A stretch of 64,000 nt of DNA from Quillaja saponaria (Eukaryota > Streptophyta > Magnoliopsida > Fabales > Quillajaceae): NCBI GenBank assembly GCA_029379385.1, contig CM055612.1:7564001-7628000 (forward strand), in the 5' to 3' direction. The position numbers were made by a program, and so were the translations under genes. This document shows, one piece after another, positions 22,901 to 35,929 of the stretch. Each line of letters starts with the position of its first letter. The stretch's first letter is position 1. The notes beneath the pieces are model-generated. The model did not search any database. It saw nothing but the letters and a program-made list of their open reading frames with translations, and had not been told where the DNA came from.

Positions 22901-25900
22901 TTTTCGTAATTTTCTAATTGTTTATTTTTGATGAGCAAGAAAAACTAATTAGATTATGATTGAAGTTTTCAAATTAGATTTAGTAAGTCTAATTAAATTG
23001 TGACATAATTTTGTTGAAAAAAAAAGTTTGTTTAAAAGAAAATTTTGCTTAGTGAATAAGTACTATGAAGTATATTTGTGAGACGCTCTTTTAGGTGGGT
23101 GCACAAGAATTTGATAGAGATATAAGGCTGAGTGATGATAACACCATGTGTAAGGTGCTTTCTATATAATATTTCTTGAAATAATAGAATTTAACTTTTC
23201 ATTCTTGAATATAGGTAAGAGAATTGTACCATGTTGGTATTATGTATTGATATTTTTTTCTCCTATCTTCTACTATTTTTGTGTGTGAATGTGTTATTTG
23301 CTGATTTTATTATATCTCATTGAAAGTTGAAGGGAAATATTATATACTTCCCAACAAATTAAACCTCAATTTGATAGACTATATGGTGCAAACCAATCAT
23401 CAAGGATAAATAATTGGCATGCTAGGCTACAAATTAATCAAGTTTATGATTACTAGGGAATAATAAGAAGTAAGGGCACGTAGATAATTACAAACACAAG
23501 AGATTAATAAAAATAAAACTTTAAAAATTATATTGGTTTCTGCTGCAATTTTTTTTTTTTTGAAAACATAAAATCTAGCTAGCTATGGTTTTAAATGAAC
23601 AATTTGACAAACATTATGCTAAAAAAATTAGATATAATTTTGTTGTTGTTTTATTACATGGTCTTGAACTACAAAACAAGAGTTGCATATTTTTTTATAA
23701 ATCTCAATCAGATAGCCATTTTATCTAAAAAATTAAGTTGTTATAAATAAATTAAATTTTTATGTGAAATCTTATTAAATGGATAATGAAAATAAACAAA
23801 TTTCTAACTCTTTAATAAAAGAGATTACAATAACATATTAAAATAATCATTCATAAAAAAAAACTTTAAGATATTAGATGACACCTCAAAAATATGTTTT
23901 AATTTTCTCACACTCTCATTTTCTTAGTCCAAGTCTCTAAGTTACCATTGGAGTTATGGAATTTTCTTTTTTCAATTAGAAAGAAAATTCTCTAAAAATA
24001 AAGTGAGTGAAAGAAAGAATGGAGGAGTCGCTTAAGCCAATCTTACTGCTTGAAATTGCCTTAATTGATGGTCACGATACCCATGAGTATGATCATTACT
24101 ATATTAGAAGAAGACTTCGAGTGAGAGCAAATTTAATTTTATGATAACTTTTCTTTTTTCTTTTTCTTTCTTAAATGAATAATAGAAAATCCCAAATCCA
24201 TTCATAGGCACGTATATGTGATGTGACTGATTTTTCATCTTAATATTTTTTAAAGTGAAATGTCAATATTAAGGATTATAGACATATAAATTTAGGTTTC
24301 AACAGATGCCTCTAACTAGTTGAAGGGGCTCGATTATAAAATTTTGATACATTATAAAAGATTCCACGCTTATAAAAATGCTATCTCATTTTTAAATTTA
24401 GATACTAATAAGATTCACAACCATTGACATATAAATATATATTTAATATCATTGATTACTAATTCATATAAAGTTTAGATTAAACAATAAAAAAGTGTAC
24501 GTTGGACAATGTGATCTTATATATGTTGTTTTATATATATTCTTCCTGTTTAGTTTAACTCTTAAAATAACTTTTCGACTTAAGTTTTTGTTATAAAATT
24601 GTTTGATAATAAAGGTTTTATTTGTTAAATTTTACAAAAAAGTATCTTTGGACTTTTAGAGTTCTAAAAATGGCTAAAAGCTGAAGTTAGAAAAATAAGA
24701 TTTGTAAATAGAAAATAAGGAAAGCTCAAATAAATTTTAATAATTATTTTATTTAGAAAAATATAACCATAATAATTGTCAAAATGTTATTTTAGTAATT
24801 TTAATACTCAATATTATTTTTTTAAAAATAAAATCCAACAACATTTTTATATCTCACAGCACTTTTACATTAACTCATCTAAACATTTTCTTTCAGTTTT
24901 TCATATAACACTTTTTAAATAGCTATACTTGAAAATATTTTTACACACAATTTAACCAAATAAATCTATTGTATAAAATATGATATATATTAAATTGTCT
25001 GTTGATCTAATTATTGGTAAAGTCTTCGACTTACATCATTCTAAGCATTTAAGACTGAATCCCACATTCACTTGATTAGATAACAAAAATTTATGAAGAA
25101 TTATGAAGAGAATTATATCTCATTCTGTAATTCATTGATTCAACGGATCAGTAACAGATCAAAAATCAAGATGTGGTGTATTAAATCTAGTTCGTACACC
25201 ATCTTACACTATCTAAATCGAAAAAATATGATGGATACAATTACAAAAATTATTTTTTAGACTACTTGGTTTGAAAAATATTAAAAAAGACAATTGACAA
25301 GCGTATTAATTAATTAACTATTACATTCTCAATGAAAATTAAGGAAGTACTGATTTAGTTAGAATCTTTAGCTCTATGTCTACGTTTTATTAGTTGACAC
25401 TTTTAACGGTATTCATTGCCGTAGGATTTGCCGTCCCAACAGGGCTTTCCCTATACTTGCCTCACTTTCAGAAACATGCCGGCCGTTTCATAATTAATGT
25501 AATTAACTCTTTGAATTGGTGCTACAATTTAAAATTCATCAAATACTTTTTAGTAGCTAGTGACACATTTTGCAGATGATATATAAGCTAATAATAATTA
25601 TTTAATGTATCGTATAAAAATAACATGATACATAATTCATGTAACAGTTTGTGTATATTTCATAATTAATATAATTCACTCTGATCTAATCATGTACTGT
25701 CTATGCACACCAGAAAGAACTTTGGAAACTAAATAACCACCTCCTACACACATTTTTTTAGTTATCATAAACAGATTTACATTTCCTCTCTAATGCTAGC
25801 TACTAGCTACTGATCTTCTTGATCATGTTGACTGAAGATTTGTTAATTACTGCTACTAATGCTTCTTGATTCCTGTTTGCCGACCAGAGAACACTATCAG

Positions 25901-28290
25901 TCAGGAACTTAATTATTGACTTTTTTTTCCTCTTTTTTTTTTTGGGTACAAACTTAATTATTGACTTAATTTGCAATGCATATTAGGGAGAGATATTATA
26001 AATTTTAAGTTGAAACCATTTTTTAATTAATATTAGAGAGATACTATAATTTCACAGTTGTCTTACATTATTGAAAAAGTCTGTTTATCTTTATTATTAT
26101 ATTAAAAAAAAGTAGTCTTGTTTTCAATCTATCTAATTATTTCTCAAAAATATTTATAGAAAATTGGTCATATAACAAGAAAATTCAGATCTCTAAGTCT
26201 CTAACCATTATCTTGCTTTATTATTTCCAATAATATGCATTGTCTTTCTTCCTATTCTTTTCCTGAAAATCCCCACTTGTACCAGTTTAAACCGATTCCA
26301 ACTAACAAATTAACTCTTTTGAGGTTACTTGAAAAAACTAAAAAAAAAAAAAAGCTCCATAATTTACCATAGTTTACTAATATTTTTTTCTTTTAAATGA
26401 AACACTAAATTAATTTAGTGAGAGATCGAATCTTCGATCAAATCTTCCATAAGAATTGAGGTAAATCAAATCAAAAACACAAAGACTTTCAAAAAGGAAG
26501 AATCATGCATAAACTCCTAAAGAAGGAGAAACAAAAAGTTTCATACGCAAACTCAGGATCTGTTAACTAATTATCCAAATATTCAAGATTAATATATACT
26601 TGTTGCATTATTACACAAGTTTTGTAAAAGTAACTTCTTGTGCTTTAAAAAGGCTATATATGGTTGTACCCACCAATATTGATTGCAAGGTCCTCTCTCT
26701 CTATGTTCCTCTTCATAATTTGGAACTTGTCGTTTATGATCTAAGAATTCTATTCATGTTATAAACATATATGTTGTGTCTTTTCGTGATGTTATTATAT
26801 ATTAAGCATGCGAATGAAGCACCTCTTGGAGTGGGTGAATTAAAAACGCTAAGGTGGGTTTAGGTTGTTAATTTTTCCTCTTTACCAATAATTAAGATGG
26901 GTTAACAACTGATTTTTGTAAATAAACAAGTTGTACTTGCAAATATATTGCACCCTTACAAGTAGATGATTTTTTTATTTTTATTTTTTCAATTTTACGA
27001 AAGTTATTAATTGAATAGAAACCCGTCATGAATCTTAGAAGATACCATGACTTAATAACTTAATTGAAAAGCCATTTTTACAAAAATTCACAACATTTAA
27101 CTAATAGACCCATACGGCCCGCCATACCCATCAACAAACAATCATAATTTTTTAGTCAATTAACTCTTGTGGTACTAGTAAAACTCCCACCTTCTATTAC
27201 AGCCTTGTTATATGACCAATTTCCTGTAGAAGATAGAAAATCAATCATTCTCCTTGTAAAAAAATAATTTTCAAATCAGAATTAACATTAATCATTTTAT
27301 TTACTTGAGAAATTCTTAAAGAGTTTTCACCATTAAAATGTGAATTTTTTAAAATGATTACTAACTACCAACATGAATTATGATCACGTCAATTAAAATT
27401 GGACATATAAGCTTACAACTTCCACCACATATTGTATCTTTACTAAATCAAAGTTAAACGTGGAATTGCAATCTGACTATCAAGAATTCCTCCCTATGTA
27501 AACCTTAATTGTAAAGCAATAATCAATTACCTATGACCAAAAAAATACTGAGTATCTTTCAGGTTGTGGAGCCATCTTGATGTATACCAATTGCATGAGG
27601 AGAGACATTCTGTGTAATAGAACGGGACTAAGGCAAATAGAAAGCAACCTTACCTAGCTATTGGCCATTGGGTGTGTGGGTATGACTATGTACCAAGGGA
27701 AAGAGTAGGGCAGACGTGGTCGTTATGTTACCCAGTCAAATAGAAATTTTGGAACTCTATGGGGTAACTTAATCGTAGAAGCCAAGTAGGAAGGTTTTAG
27801 TGGTTTAAACCTAAGTTTTTAACTTTTTTGGGAATGATTATGTCTTTGTAAGTGTTTGCGGTTCAAATCTAGCTTTTGTTCTAAATATATATATATATTT
27901 TTATATATGTATGTGTGTGATTGATGGAAGAAGACCTATAAATTATAATTGTGGAGCCGCAAACAATGCCCTTTACTAATTAAAGATCGATAGAGGAAAA
28001 AGGACTCTGGGGTTGAAGTTAATAGCTTCCTTAACCACCTACAGTTTCAAACCATGCTTATAGATTTTTGGTATATAACTATTTATGACTACCCATTGAG
28101 TTTTAAGGTATCTGCAACAAATTAAACTAATTGAATTACAAAGTGAAAATTGAAACAACAACAAATTTTGATTAAGATGTCATCACATATCTACAATTGG
28201 AAAAATATTCAAAAACTAAAGGGCATGATTGTAAAACATGCATGTACAAAATTATTGACGATCGTGATTAAGACCCTCATGAAGCTACCT
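19939..28290. other. gene-poor AT-rich intergenic region
   Basis: About 8.3 kb between the foldback element and the NSP2 promoter shows no coding exon on either strand. It has simple AT-rich stretches, A and T runs and a short (TA)n run near 21021-21038. A 61-codon open frame at 25394-25579 (LTVFIAVGFAVPTGLSLYLP) is hydrophobic but has no recognisable relative. No RNA gene was recognised. Confidence 0.5.
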
Positions 28291-28293
28291 CAT

Positions 28294-28300
28294 TATATAA
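28294..28300 (+). promoter_or_regulatory. candidate TATA box of the NSP2-like gene
   Basis: TATATAA lies about 203 nt upstream of the ATG at 28503 and is followed by a CT-rich leader (28380-28425). A second candidate, TTATAAAT at 28429-28436, is nearer and would give a leader of only about 40 nt. The sequence alone does not decide between them. Confidence 0.4.
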
Positions 28301-28502
28301 AACCCAACCCAACCCAACCTTTGGGATCGGCCACCCCATCTTCATCATTAGCCTCTTGATTAAAAGCTTTTGACCCAACAAACTGTCTCTTCCACCAACT
28401 CTTTCCTCTCTCTCTTCCAAACCCTCTTTTATAAATCCATCTCACTTATAACACACTCCAAATTAAATCTTTAAGTCAGCTCCGCTTTAGCTTTAGCTAG
28501 CT

Positions 28503-30047
28503 ATGGCTACTATAGCCATGGATGATATCCCTGAGCTCCACTTTTCCGCTTACTTCCCAACCACCACCACCACTATCACAACCACCTTCACCACTTCTTC
28601 CGACGATGACCACGGTGGGTGTAATTTTAGTGCCTGGTCCCCGGTAGTCATGAACTGGGACGCTATTTCAACAGGCGGTCACGACGACTTCCACGACCTT
28701 ATTGAATCTATGATGGACGAGGACGAGGATGACGACGTCGTAGTGCTAAACCCAGATCGAGTTGTTGATCGCGAAGAAGAAGGGTCTAATTCCACTGTTT
28801 CAAATTCAACGGACATGATGATAGCTGATGAGGTAATAACCAACGCCAACTCTGGTAACGATGATTTCAAAGATCTTAGGCTGGTCCACCTCTTAATGGC
28901 TGCAGCCGAGGCTTTAACCGGCGTTAACAAGAGCCGTGATCTGGCTCGAGTGATATTGGTTCGGCTTAAGGAGTTGGTTTCCCCAACTGACGGTTCTAAC
29001 ATGGAAAGGTTAGCGGCGTATTTTACTGACGCCTTAAATGGTCTACTAGAAAGCGCGGAGGGTGCGCATCATAAGTCCGCAGGACATTTCCTTAATAATG
29101 GGTCCCACCGCGACGGGCATCATATGACGGACATTCTCGCGGCGTTTCAGCTACTTCAGGGCATGTCTCCTTATGTTAAATTCGGACATTTCACGGCCAA
29201 TCAAGCAATCTTGGAGGCTGTGGCCCACGATAGGCGGGTCCACATAGTTGATTATGACATCATGGAAGGGATCCAATGGGCGTCGTTGATGCAAGCCTTG
29301 GTGTCTAGAAAAGATGGCCCACCTACCCCACATCTTAGGATTACGGCATTGTCGAGAGGCGGTGGAAAACGATTCATCGGGACCGTACAAGAAACTGGTC
29401 GACGTTTAACCGCGTTTGCCGCTTCGATTGGTCAACCTTTCTCATTTCATCAATGTAGGTTAGATTCAGACGAAACGTTTCGACCGTTTTCTTTGAAACT
29501 AGTCCAAGGTGAAGCATTGGTGTTTAATTGCATGCTACACCTACCCCATCACAGCTACCGGGAGCCCGATGCGGTCGCTTCGTTTTTAAATGGAGCTAAG
29601 TCATTGAACCCGAGACTAGTGACACTAGTAGAAGAAGAGATGGGCTTTACTGGGGAAAAGGGGTTTCTGGGGCGGTTTATGGATTCGTTACACCATTACT
29701 CAGCCGTGTATGATTCGCTCGAGGCAGGGTTTCCAATGCAAAGCCGGGCTAGGGCATTAGTGGAGCGGGTATTCTTGGGGCCCCAGATTTCCGGGTCATT
29801 GGCACGGATATATAGAGCCTGTGGGAAGGAGGAGAGATGTAGTTGGGGGGAATGGTTGGGTGGGGCTGGGTTTAAGGCAGTGTCAATAAGTTTTGCAAAT
29901 CATTGTCAAGCAAAGTTGTTGTTAGGACTATTTAATGATGGGTACAAAGTAGAGGAGTTGGGCAGTCATAAAATTGTGTTAGGGTGGAAGTGTAAGCGTT
30001 TGTTGTCTGCTTCTGTTTGGTCATCTTCTGATCACCCTGAATTGTAA
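28503..30047 (+). CDS. NSP2: GRAS-family transcriptional regulator, NSP2 type
   Basis: A single uninterrupted exon encodes 514 aa, close to Medicago NSP2 (508 aa). The N-terminus (1-120) is a variable, Thr- and Asp/Glu-rich region. The GRAS domain follows: leucine-rich region I ([16 protein letters not shown], from about 125), VHIID motif as [18 protein letters not shown] (from 246), PFYRE-like region ([17 protein letters not shown], about 330-350) and SAW region ([19 protein letters not shown] near 446 onward). NSP2 acts with NSP1 in the nucleus. It is needed for nodulation in legumes and more widely promotes strigolactone synthesis and mycorrhizal colonisation. A miR171h-type target site lies in the leucine-rich region. 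The intronless structure is normal for the family. The second in-frame ATG (MDDIPELHF) is also conserved-looking, and the first ATG was kept. Confidence 0.92.
   Translation: MATIAMDDIPELHFSAYFPTTTTTITTTFTTSSDDDHGGCNFSAWSPVVMNWDAISTGGHDDFHDLIESMMDEDEDDDVVVLNPDRVVDREEEGSNSTVSNSTDMMIADEVITNANSGNDDFKDLRLVHLLMAAAEALTGVNKSRDLARVILVRLKELVSPTDGSNMERLAAYFTDALNGLLESAEGAHHKSAGHFLNNGSHRDGHHMTDILAAFQLLQGMSPYVKFGHFTANQAILEAVAHDRRVHIVDYDIMEGIQWASLMQALVSRKDGPPTPHLRITALSRGGGKRFIGTVQETGRRLTAFAASIGQPFSFHQCRLDSDETFRPFSLKLVQGEALVFNCMLHLPHHSYREPDAVASFLNGAKSLNPRLVTLVEEEMGFTGEKGFLGRFMDSLHHYSAVYDSLEAGFPMQSRARALVERVFLGPQISGSLARIYRACGKEERCSWGEWLGGAGFKAVSISFANHCQAKLLLGLFNDGYKVEELGSHKIVLGWKCKRLLSASVWSSSDHPEL
28948..28968 (+). 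promoter_or_regulatory. miR171h-type microRNA target site in the NSP2 coding sequence
   Basis: The 21-nt stretch GAGTGATATTGGTTCGGCTT plus A is complementary to miR171h of Medicago as I recall it. One G:U pair is central and the two final bases are unpaired. The site encodes RVILVRL in leucine-rich region I, the position at which miR171h is known to cleave NSP2 mRNA in legumes and other mycorrhizal hosts. Cleavage here is inferred from the match. Confidence 0.75.
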
Positions 30048-31854
30048 AATTAGCTAGCTAGGCTAGACTTAGATGCATGCAACTTTTGTTCTAGTATTTA
30101 TTTTGGTTTTAATGTATAGCATCCAAATATGGTTTTTTTCAAAACCGAGTTGTGCAAAGGGACTTCTATTAAAGTATGTAACCAGGCACAAATTTGTTGA
30201 TTTTTGTTTTTCATGCTAATGATCAAATAGCAATTGATTATAGGAAGGTATGTAATCATCTGGAGATATGGATATTCTTGGCATCAATGTCCTTGGGTCA
30301 TCATTCTATTTTATTTTTTTTGGTAAGAGGGTCATCATTCTCTCTATGAATATAGATCGTGGTTATCATCTCCTTCTTAATTCTCTTTTTTGTTGTTCTT
30401 CATATTTATGGCTGTTGGTGGTTAGCAAATCACTCTCTTTCACTAAGAAGATTTCTGGGAATGCTCCCTTTACAACACAAGCTACTTTGGATTTACATAA
30501 AATTCAAATTAAAATACAAATTGATGAGATATATAAATGGAGAATAGGTTAATAAAACACCCTCAATTAGCATAGGGAATCTTTTCTTTTCTTTTTTTTT
30601 TTTTTGGTTGTTGTTGTGATAGTTAGAGCTTTGAAGCACCCTATTTTGTTTCTTTCCTATTCTGAGTAATTAGCAATAGCTAAGAGCATCCAAATCTTTT
30701 ATTGATCATGTTCTTAAGTATTAATGTTTGTAATTTAGTTACAACTGGACGTACAATAACCAAATACTGATCATGTTATTAATTAATTGTAAATTTTTAA
30801 TGACTTCCCTTTTGTTGCATCCAATTTTAACGGACCAATTAAATAGAGTAACAAAAAAAAGAAGCATTTCCAAATTAAGACTAGTATTAATGGTTGAAAA
30901 TCTCCGCTTTAATAACTTTTTTTTTGACATATTGCCTTAATTAATTAATGAAAAATCTCTACTTTAATACTTTCTTGTTTTATTTCTTGAGGTGCACTAT
31001 TTTTTTTTTCCTAAGAATATAGAATATAGGATATACTATTTTGGTCCTATTTTGGTCTAGTTCTTAAAGAATTTTTTCTGTTAATTTTATCCTACAAGAT
31101 TTAAAATTTCTCAACCAAGTTCCATATTTTTATTTATATGCTACGAATTATCGAAATAACTATACTTGATATAAAGATAATAATGTACTTAAGTTATTTT
31201 ATATATTGCCAAACTTTTTTAGTCATTTTATTATTAGATTATGTAGAATTACTTTATATATGCATTGCATGAGAATGAGATAATATAATTTGATTGAAAA
31301 ATTCTTAATTCTAGAGGATGAAATTAATCGAAATATTAATGGAGGACTAAATTAAATATTGAGGCAATTTTGAGTAATTAAAGCCTAAAATATATCTTTC
31401 TTTCTTTGTTTAGCAATCATACTTTCAGCCCAAAAGTCATCGACGCCAAGATTAGAAAATTCATCATGAAAACATTATTTTACACAATCTCCTTAAGATA
31501 ATAATTTAAATTATTTTCTATTTTCTGAGTTATTATATATTTGATTCAATGTCAATATAAATAAAATTATAACACGTTAGCTCCTTGAGTGAAATCAAGG
31601 ATGGTGATTGATCTTAGTGACATTGTCACTAAATATTGTAAAACCTTGATTGACCTTTTCATTTAGACCTGTTGACTTGTTACTTGGTCCTTTTCAGTTC
31701 AGATTAGCCTAAGACTTGCATTAACAGTCTGACCGCTCAGACCTGTTTGACCATGCATTACTTTCAAGACCGGGGCAAGTTATAATCAAATTAAAGGAAA
31801 AAAAAAAATCAAAATGTTATACAATAGTTCAATTTGGGTTAGTCTAAACCCACT
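30048..31854. other. 3' flank of NSP2 and AT-rich intergenic DNA
   Basis: This region holds the NSP2 3' untranslated region and AT-rich sequence without coding exons. From about 31711 a repeat block begins that is partly duplicated at 31854-31930: AACAGTCTGAC, then ATGACCATGCATTA-type sequence in both. Confidence 0.4.
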
Positions 31855-32227
31855 TTAACAGTCTGACTACTCATACCCACATGACCATGCATTATTTTCA
31901 AAACCCTGCCAGGTTACAATTAGATCAAGGGGAAAAAAAAATATAAATATTATATAAATAAAGTTGAACTGATGACCTATAAGTAAGTTAAATCATTTCA
32001 ACCATCAAACTATTTTTTTATTTTATTATATTTCCCAATGTATCTATTTTATTTTATGATATATATAAAGTATTTATTATTTTTATATTATAAATATATA
32101 AAATAATATTTTTATCTAATTATGATGTCATCCAGATTAACCCGAGTTAACTTAACAATTAGAACAGTGACTCAAAATCCAGACTCTTTTTCGGGTCAAT
32201 CTTTGAGTCAGATTTAAAAACATAATT
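31855..32227 (+). repeat. upstream segment of the tandem duplication, copy 1
   Basis: The block from TTAACAGTCTGACTACTC through TTTGAGTCAGATTT matches 38817-39180. Shared landmarks are TGACCATGCATTATTTTCAA, AAGTTAAATMATTTCAACCA and GTGACTCAWAAT. It marks the left limit I can recognise for the duplicated aminotransferase unit. Copy 1 is then interrupted by the LTR-like insertion at 32233-35158. Confidence 0.7.
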
Positions 32228-33070
32228 GTTATTGTAAGGAATCGGTACAAAATATGACAAACATATGCGCAACGGAATTTAAAATTTTGATTCATTGAAC
32301 TCGAAATCACCTTATGATTATATGAAATATCCTAATTATAATTCAATAATTAAATAAAAAGTTAGAGAATGTGTACCTTTAAGGCTTTCAATTCTTTCAT
32401 CGTATTATTGATTCAACATTCACTCTTTTGTTGATTCATCAAGAGCATAAAAACGATACATATGTCCTATCTCTAAGTGTATCCACACGAACGAATCCAA
32501 CCAAGAATCTTCATGCTTGAAGCCGAGAGGAGTCACCAAGAGATTTCTTATATGCTAGCACAAATTACCGAATCTCTCTTATAATTTAGCAACTGTACTT
32601 TGCCTAAAATCTTTATGAACGTTTTAGGCTCTTTGTACAGTATGTATAATTATTTTTATCTTCTATATCCTTTTTAGTTTTTTAAGTCTTAAAGTTATAA
32701 AGATTAGCCACCTCCTTAGGTATTGGACAATCCTAACACATTGAAGATTATGCTAACATTAGGATTTAATCATAATTAAATATAATGCCTAGTAAACTAT
32801 ATTAATTACATAACTACCCCAAAACTTTTTTTAGTTAAATATCGTCCGATTGTGTATGATCTCTTAGGTTTAAACTATGGATGACAGTAGGTATGTAACT
32901 TTTATATATTTATTATTGGATCTCGTCTAATTAAATTAGAACTCTTTCAATTTATTTAAATTAAAACTCCTTTTTAATTAACCGTTTAATTAAGATTAAT
33001 TAAATAATCATCTATAGATAATTAATTAATTATTAGGGTTTCCTACAAGTCAAGATTGGTGCCTAGTAGT

Positions 33071-34154
33071 TAGGGCTGTGCAGAGTACCCAGCATAACCG
33101 AAAATCTGAACTGAACCAGCTATTCGATTCAGCTAATTTCGAGTATTCATGTAGTTTAGTTCAATTAAGGGGTATCTAAATTGAAAAACTGAAATTTTTG
33201 GTTATGATATGGTTCATTAGTTAAAATTTAATTAGTACCTATGATTACCTGAAATTATTATTAAAAAAAATTCATAGAATTTAATAAATATAAATATATA
33301 ATATAACTCTTCCAAACCCTATTATATACTTATATTCCCCATTTGCAACTGTCATTCTATTTTTTCTTTCTCTGCTTCTTCTTTTCTTTCTTTAGCTACT
33401 TCAAGTCTCTAACTCATATATAGTTATCTGCACAATCAGAGATCCAGCTAACTTGTCAAGATCTACATGGTTTATGTTCTTCCTCTTGTCAAACTCCCCC
33501 CATTCAGCAGAAGAGCTAGCGATTCTCACCTTTTATGCCTCTAAGCGAAGGTTGAGATTTTAGCATCTTCCTCACTAAGCCCAGGGGGCAAGAGAGAGCT
33601 TGATCTTTTTTTTCTTTTTGATAAAGTTGAAAAGCACATTTTACTTATTTATTTATCAAAAGTGCTACTTTCAAAACAGAGTGAAAAACACCTTCTTTTT
33701 TATATTATTATAAATGTGAAAAGCACTTCTTCTTCTTTTTTTTAATTAAAAGTGTTAATTTCAATTTCACCACCGTTGCAAATTGCAATAATTTTTTTTT
33801 TCTCGTCCTTTATGAACTTGTGAATTTGGTTTGCTCTTTTTTTTTCTTTTTTTTTTTATAAGTTAATATGTTATGTTTTTGTATTTTTCTTTTACAATAA
33901 CTAATAAATTTTAAAAGAATGAGGATAAAAATATATATATATATATAAATTTTTAATTAATTTTAGTAAAATATTAAAAAATTTCAAGTAACCAAATACC
34001 CGAATCAAATTAGTCATATTTTTTCGGTTCGGGTACTTTAAGATAATACTTATTTTTAGTTTAGTTTCGGTTCAGAAATTTTACTACCCAAAAACTTTGA
34101 TTCAGTTTAAAATTTTGTCACTACCTAGACCAAACTGACTCGTGCATATCCGTA
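33071..34154 (+). mobile_element. hAT-like MITE nested in the LTR-like insertion
   Basis: It starts TAGGGCTGTGCA and ends TGCATATCCGTA, imperfect inverted copies of a hAT terminus. It is flanked by CTAGTAGT and CTAGCCGC, which share the first four of eight bases and so leave only a partial target duplication. Subterminal CCGAA/TTCGG-type motifs and the interior block near 33866-33930 match the element at 711-1270 in the same orientation. No coding capacity is seen. Confidence 0.6.
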
Positions 34155-34446
34155 CTAGCCGCACATGATGACTATTCATAATAGTGTGAATATGACTATG
34201 AGCCTTTTGAACCTTTCCTTTAACATTTACCATCCAATTCAATCATTCTATCATGCAATATCCAGATTAAATCTATTTAGGTATGAAAATAATGTCAAAC
34301 CCTAAATTTAATCATATGTGTCTAATCTTAAGATTATAACCTCATTAGAAAAATTAGAAACTCATATTCTAATATTCACCCTGCTATGGTCATAGGCTTC
34401 AAGTTAAATATTTTATAAACCACATAGGACATTCTCTTTTTTTTGA

Positions 34447-34569
34447 TAAGAGTGATGATAGATCTTGTATGATGCATTCACATGCTCGCTAAGAGTGATA
34501 GATCTTATATTATGCATTCACATGCTCGCTAAGAGTGATAGATCTTGTATTATGCATTCACATGCTCCA
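34447..34569 (+). repeat. three-unit tandem repeat, 40-43 bp
   Basis: Units are 34447-34489 (43 bp, with an extra GAT), 34490-34529 and 34530-34569 (40 bp each). Each carries GATAGATCTTRTATKATGCA and TTCACATGCTC. It lies inside the LTR-like insertion and is non-coding. Such short arrays are common inside plant LTRs. Confidence 0.95.
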
Positions 34570-35929
34570 TATGCAAGTGATTATGCCCAATTACTACTTC
34601 TTATGTGACTCATTAATAGAATCATAAATATAATCAAAGTATAATGATGTACATATATGATAACTATGATGCCTCAAGTCAATTGACTATTTGCATAACT
34701 GTAACAAGAGAACCACCTATTGACATGTAGAAAAACTCCAAATTGGTGTTCTCAATTAAGTCAATTCAATGAACTCATTTTCTAATGAGCACCTATATAT
34801 ATGTCTTAATGTCTCATATACAAGTGACTATAAGATCAGTCACCCTCAATTCTTTGAGCCAACTAGATATGTACTAATCTATCCAGATTCACTAATGCCT
34901 TACTCAGTGATTCTATGATTAGGAACATTTAAGAATTAAACTTAAAGGAAATACATCTTATTAGCATGATGCTTATTTCCATTACTTCAATTCTTTAGGC
35001 TCATAATGGTTAATTAATAACTCTTATACATGATATTGTTTGCCACTTATTCAATTAAATGAATATTAATATTTATTAATAATAATATGAATAAGACTGT
35101 ACATAAAATAATATGTCACAACTTCACATGTCATTGGCTTAAGGGTATACTATTAACAGTTATTGTATTTGATGAATTCATTTTATTTGAAATGAACACT
35201 ACATCTTTTATGTTTGGAAAGAATGAAATAGTGTAGAAATTAAATGATTTATCTAAAATTCACATTTTATTCAAGTTTGAATTTCACACCAAATAGGTTG
35301 GATTTTATTTTATAGATCAATTGAGATAGGTTTTTATTATGTCTCTCCATAAATGACATTTTTTAATTTAATATTACACACATTTTTTACATAGTTAAAT
35401 CAATGAAAAGTCACAAATACTCCATTCAATATGCTCACCTAACCAACTTTAAATTGTTTTTCTTTCATTGTCATTTTGTTCGTTGAACAACAATTAATCT
35501 TTTATATTTTTATTTTTAGTTTATTAAGAGTTTTAATTACAAAAATTAAGGATAATTGAGAAAAAATTACTTAAACAAAAATAAAATTTTCATTTTAAAA
35601 AAAATTAAAAATTTTATTGAATTTTATAATTATATATATATATATATATTTTCTTTATACTGTTTCAAACCTTGAAAAATGTCTGCCTGGTTAGGACTTA
35701 GACATTAACTAGCCTATTTGATTGTAAGCCCATTAAAATAACCTACTGAGAGTCTGAGCCCAAACCCGTCTCATCCTTCTAAGTTCTAACTACCAAAACT
35801 CTTGCTCTCAGATCCCTTCCCAGCTTACCCGTCTCTGAGGCAATGACCCATCTCTGACTTCACTGTTCTAACTCTTTCACGCCTTTTATGCTTCATTGAT
35901 TCTTTTTCCCTGTAAAAAAACTCATTGAC

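Larger units (their letters stand above)
32233..35158. mobile_element. solo-LTR-like insertion with 5-bp target duplication, interrupted by a MITE
   Basis: The element begins TGTAAGGAATCGGTAC and ends CTATTAACA. It is flanked by GTTAT at 32228-32232 and GTTAT at 35159-35163. Across the insertion the flanks rejoin to the sequence seen uninterrupted at 39180-39200, which confirms an insertion. Removing the nested MITE (33071-34154) leaves about 1.84 kb with no gag or pol coding and no second internal copy of its ends. A solo LTR of a large plant retrotransposon is therefore the simplest reading. It contains a three-unit tandem repeat at 34447-34569. Confidence 0.75.

Noticed and set aside
25394..25579. 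Possible small hydrophobic peptide gene
   Set aside because: It is an isolated 61-codon frame with no recognised relative, no splice context and AT-rich surroundings.
28679..29002. 107-codon open frame antisense to the NSP2 coding sequence
   Set aside because: It is a by-product of the codon use of the GRAS gene, with Ser-rich low complexity on the opposite strand.
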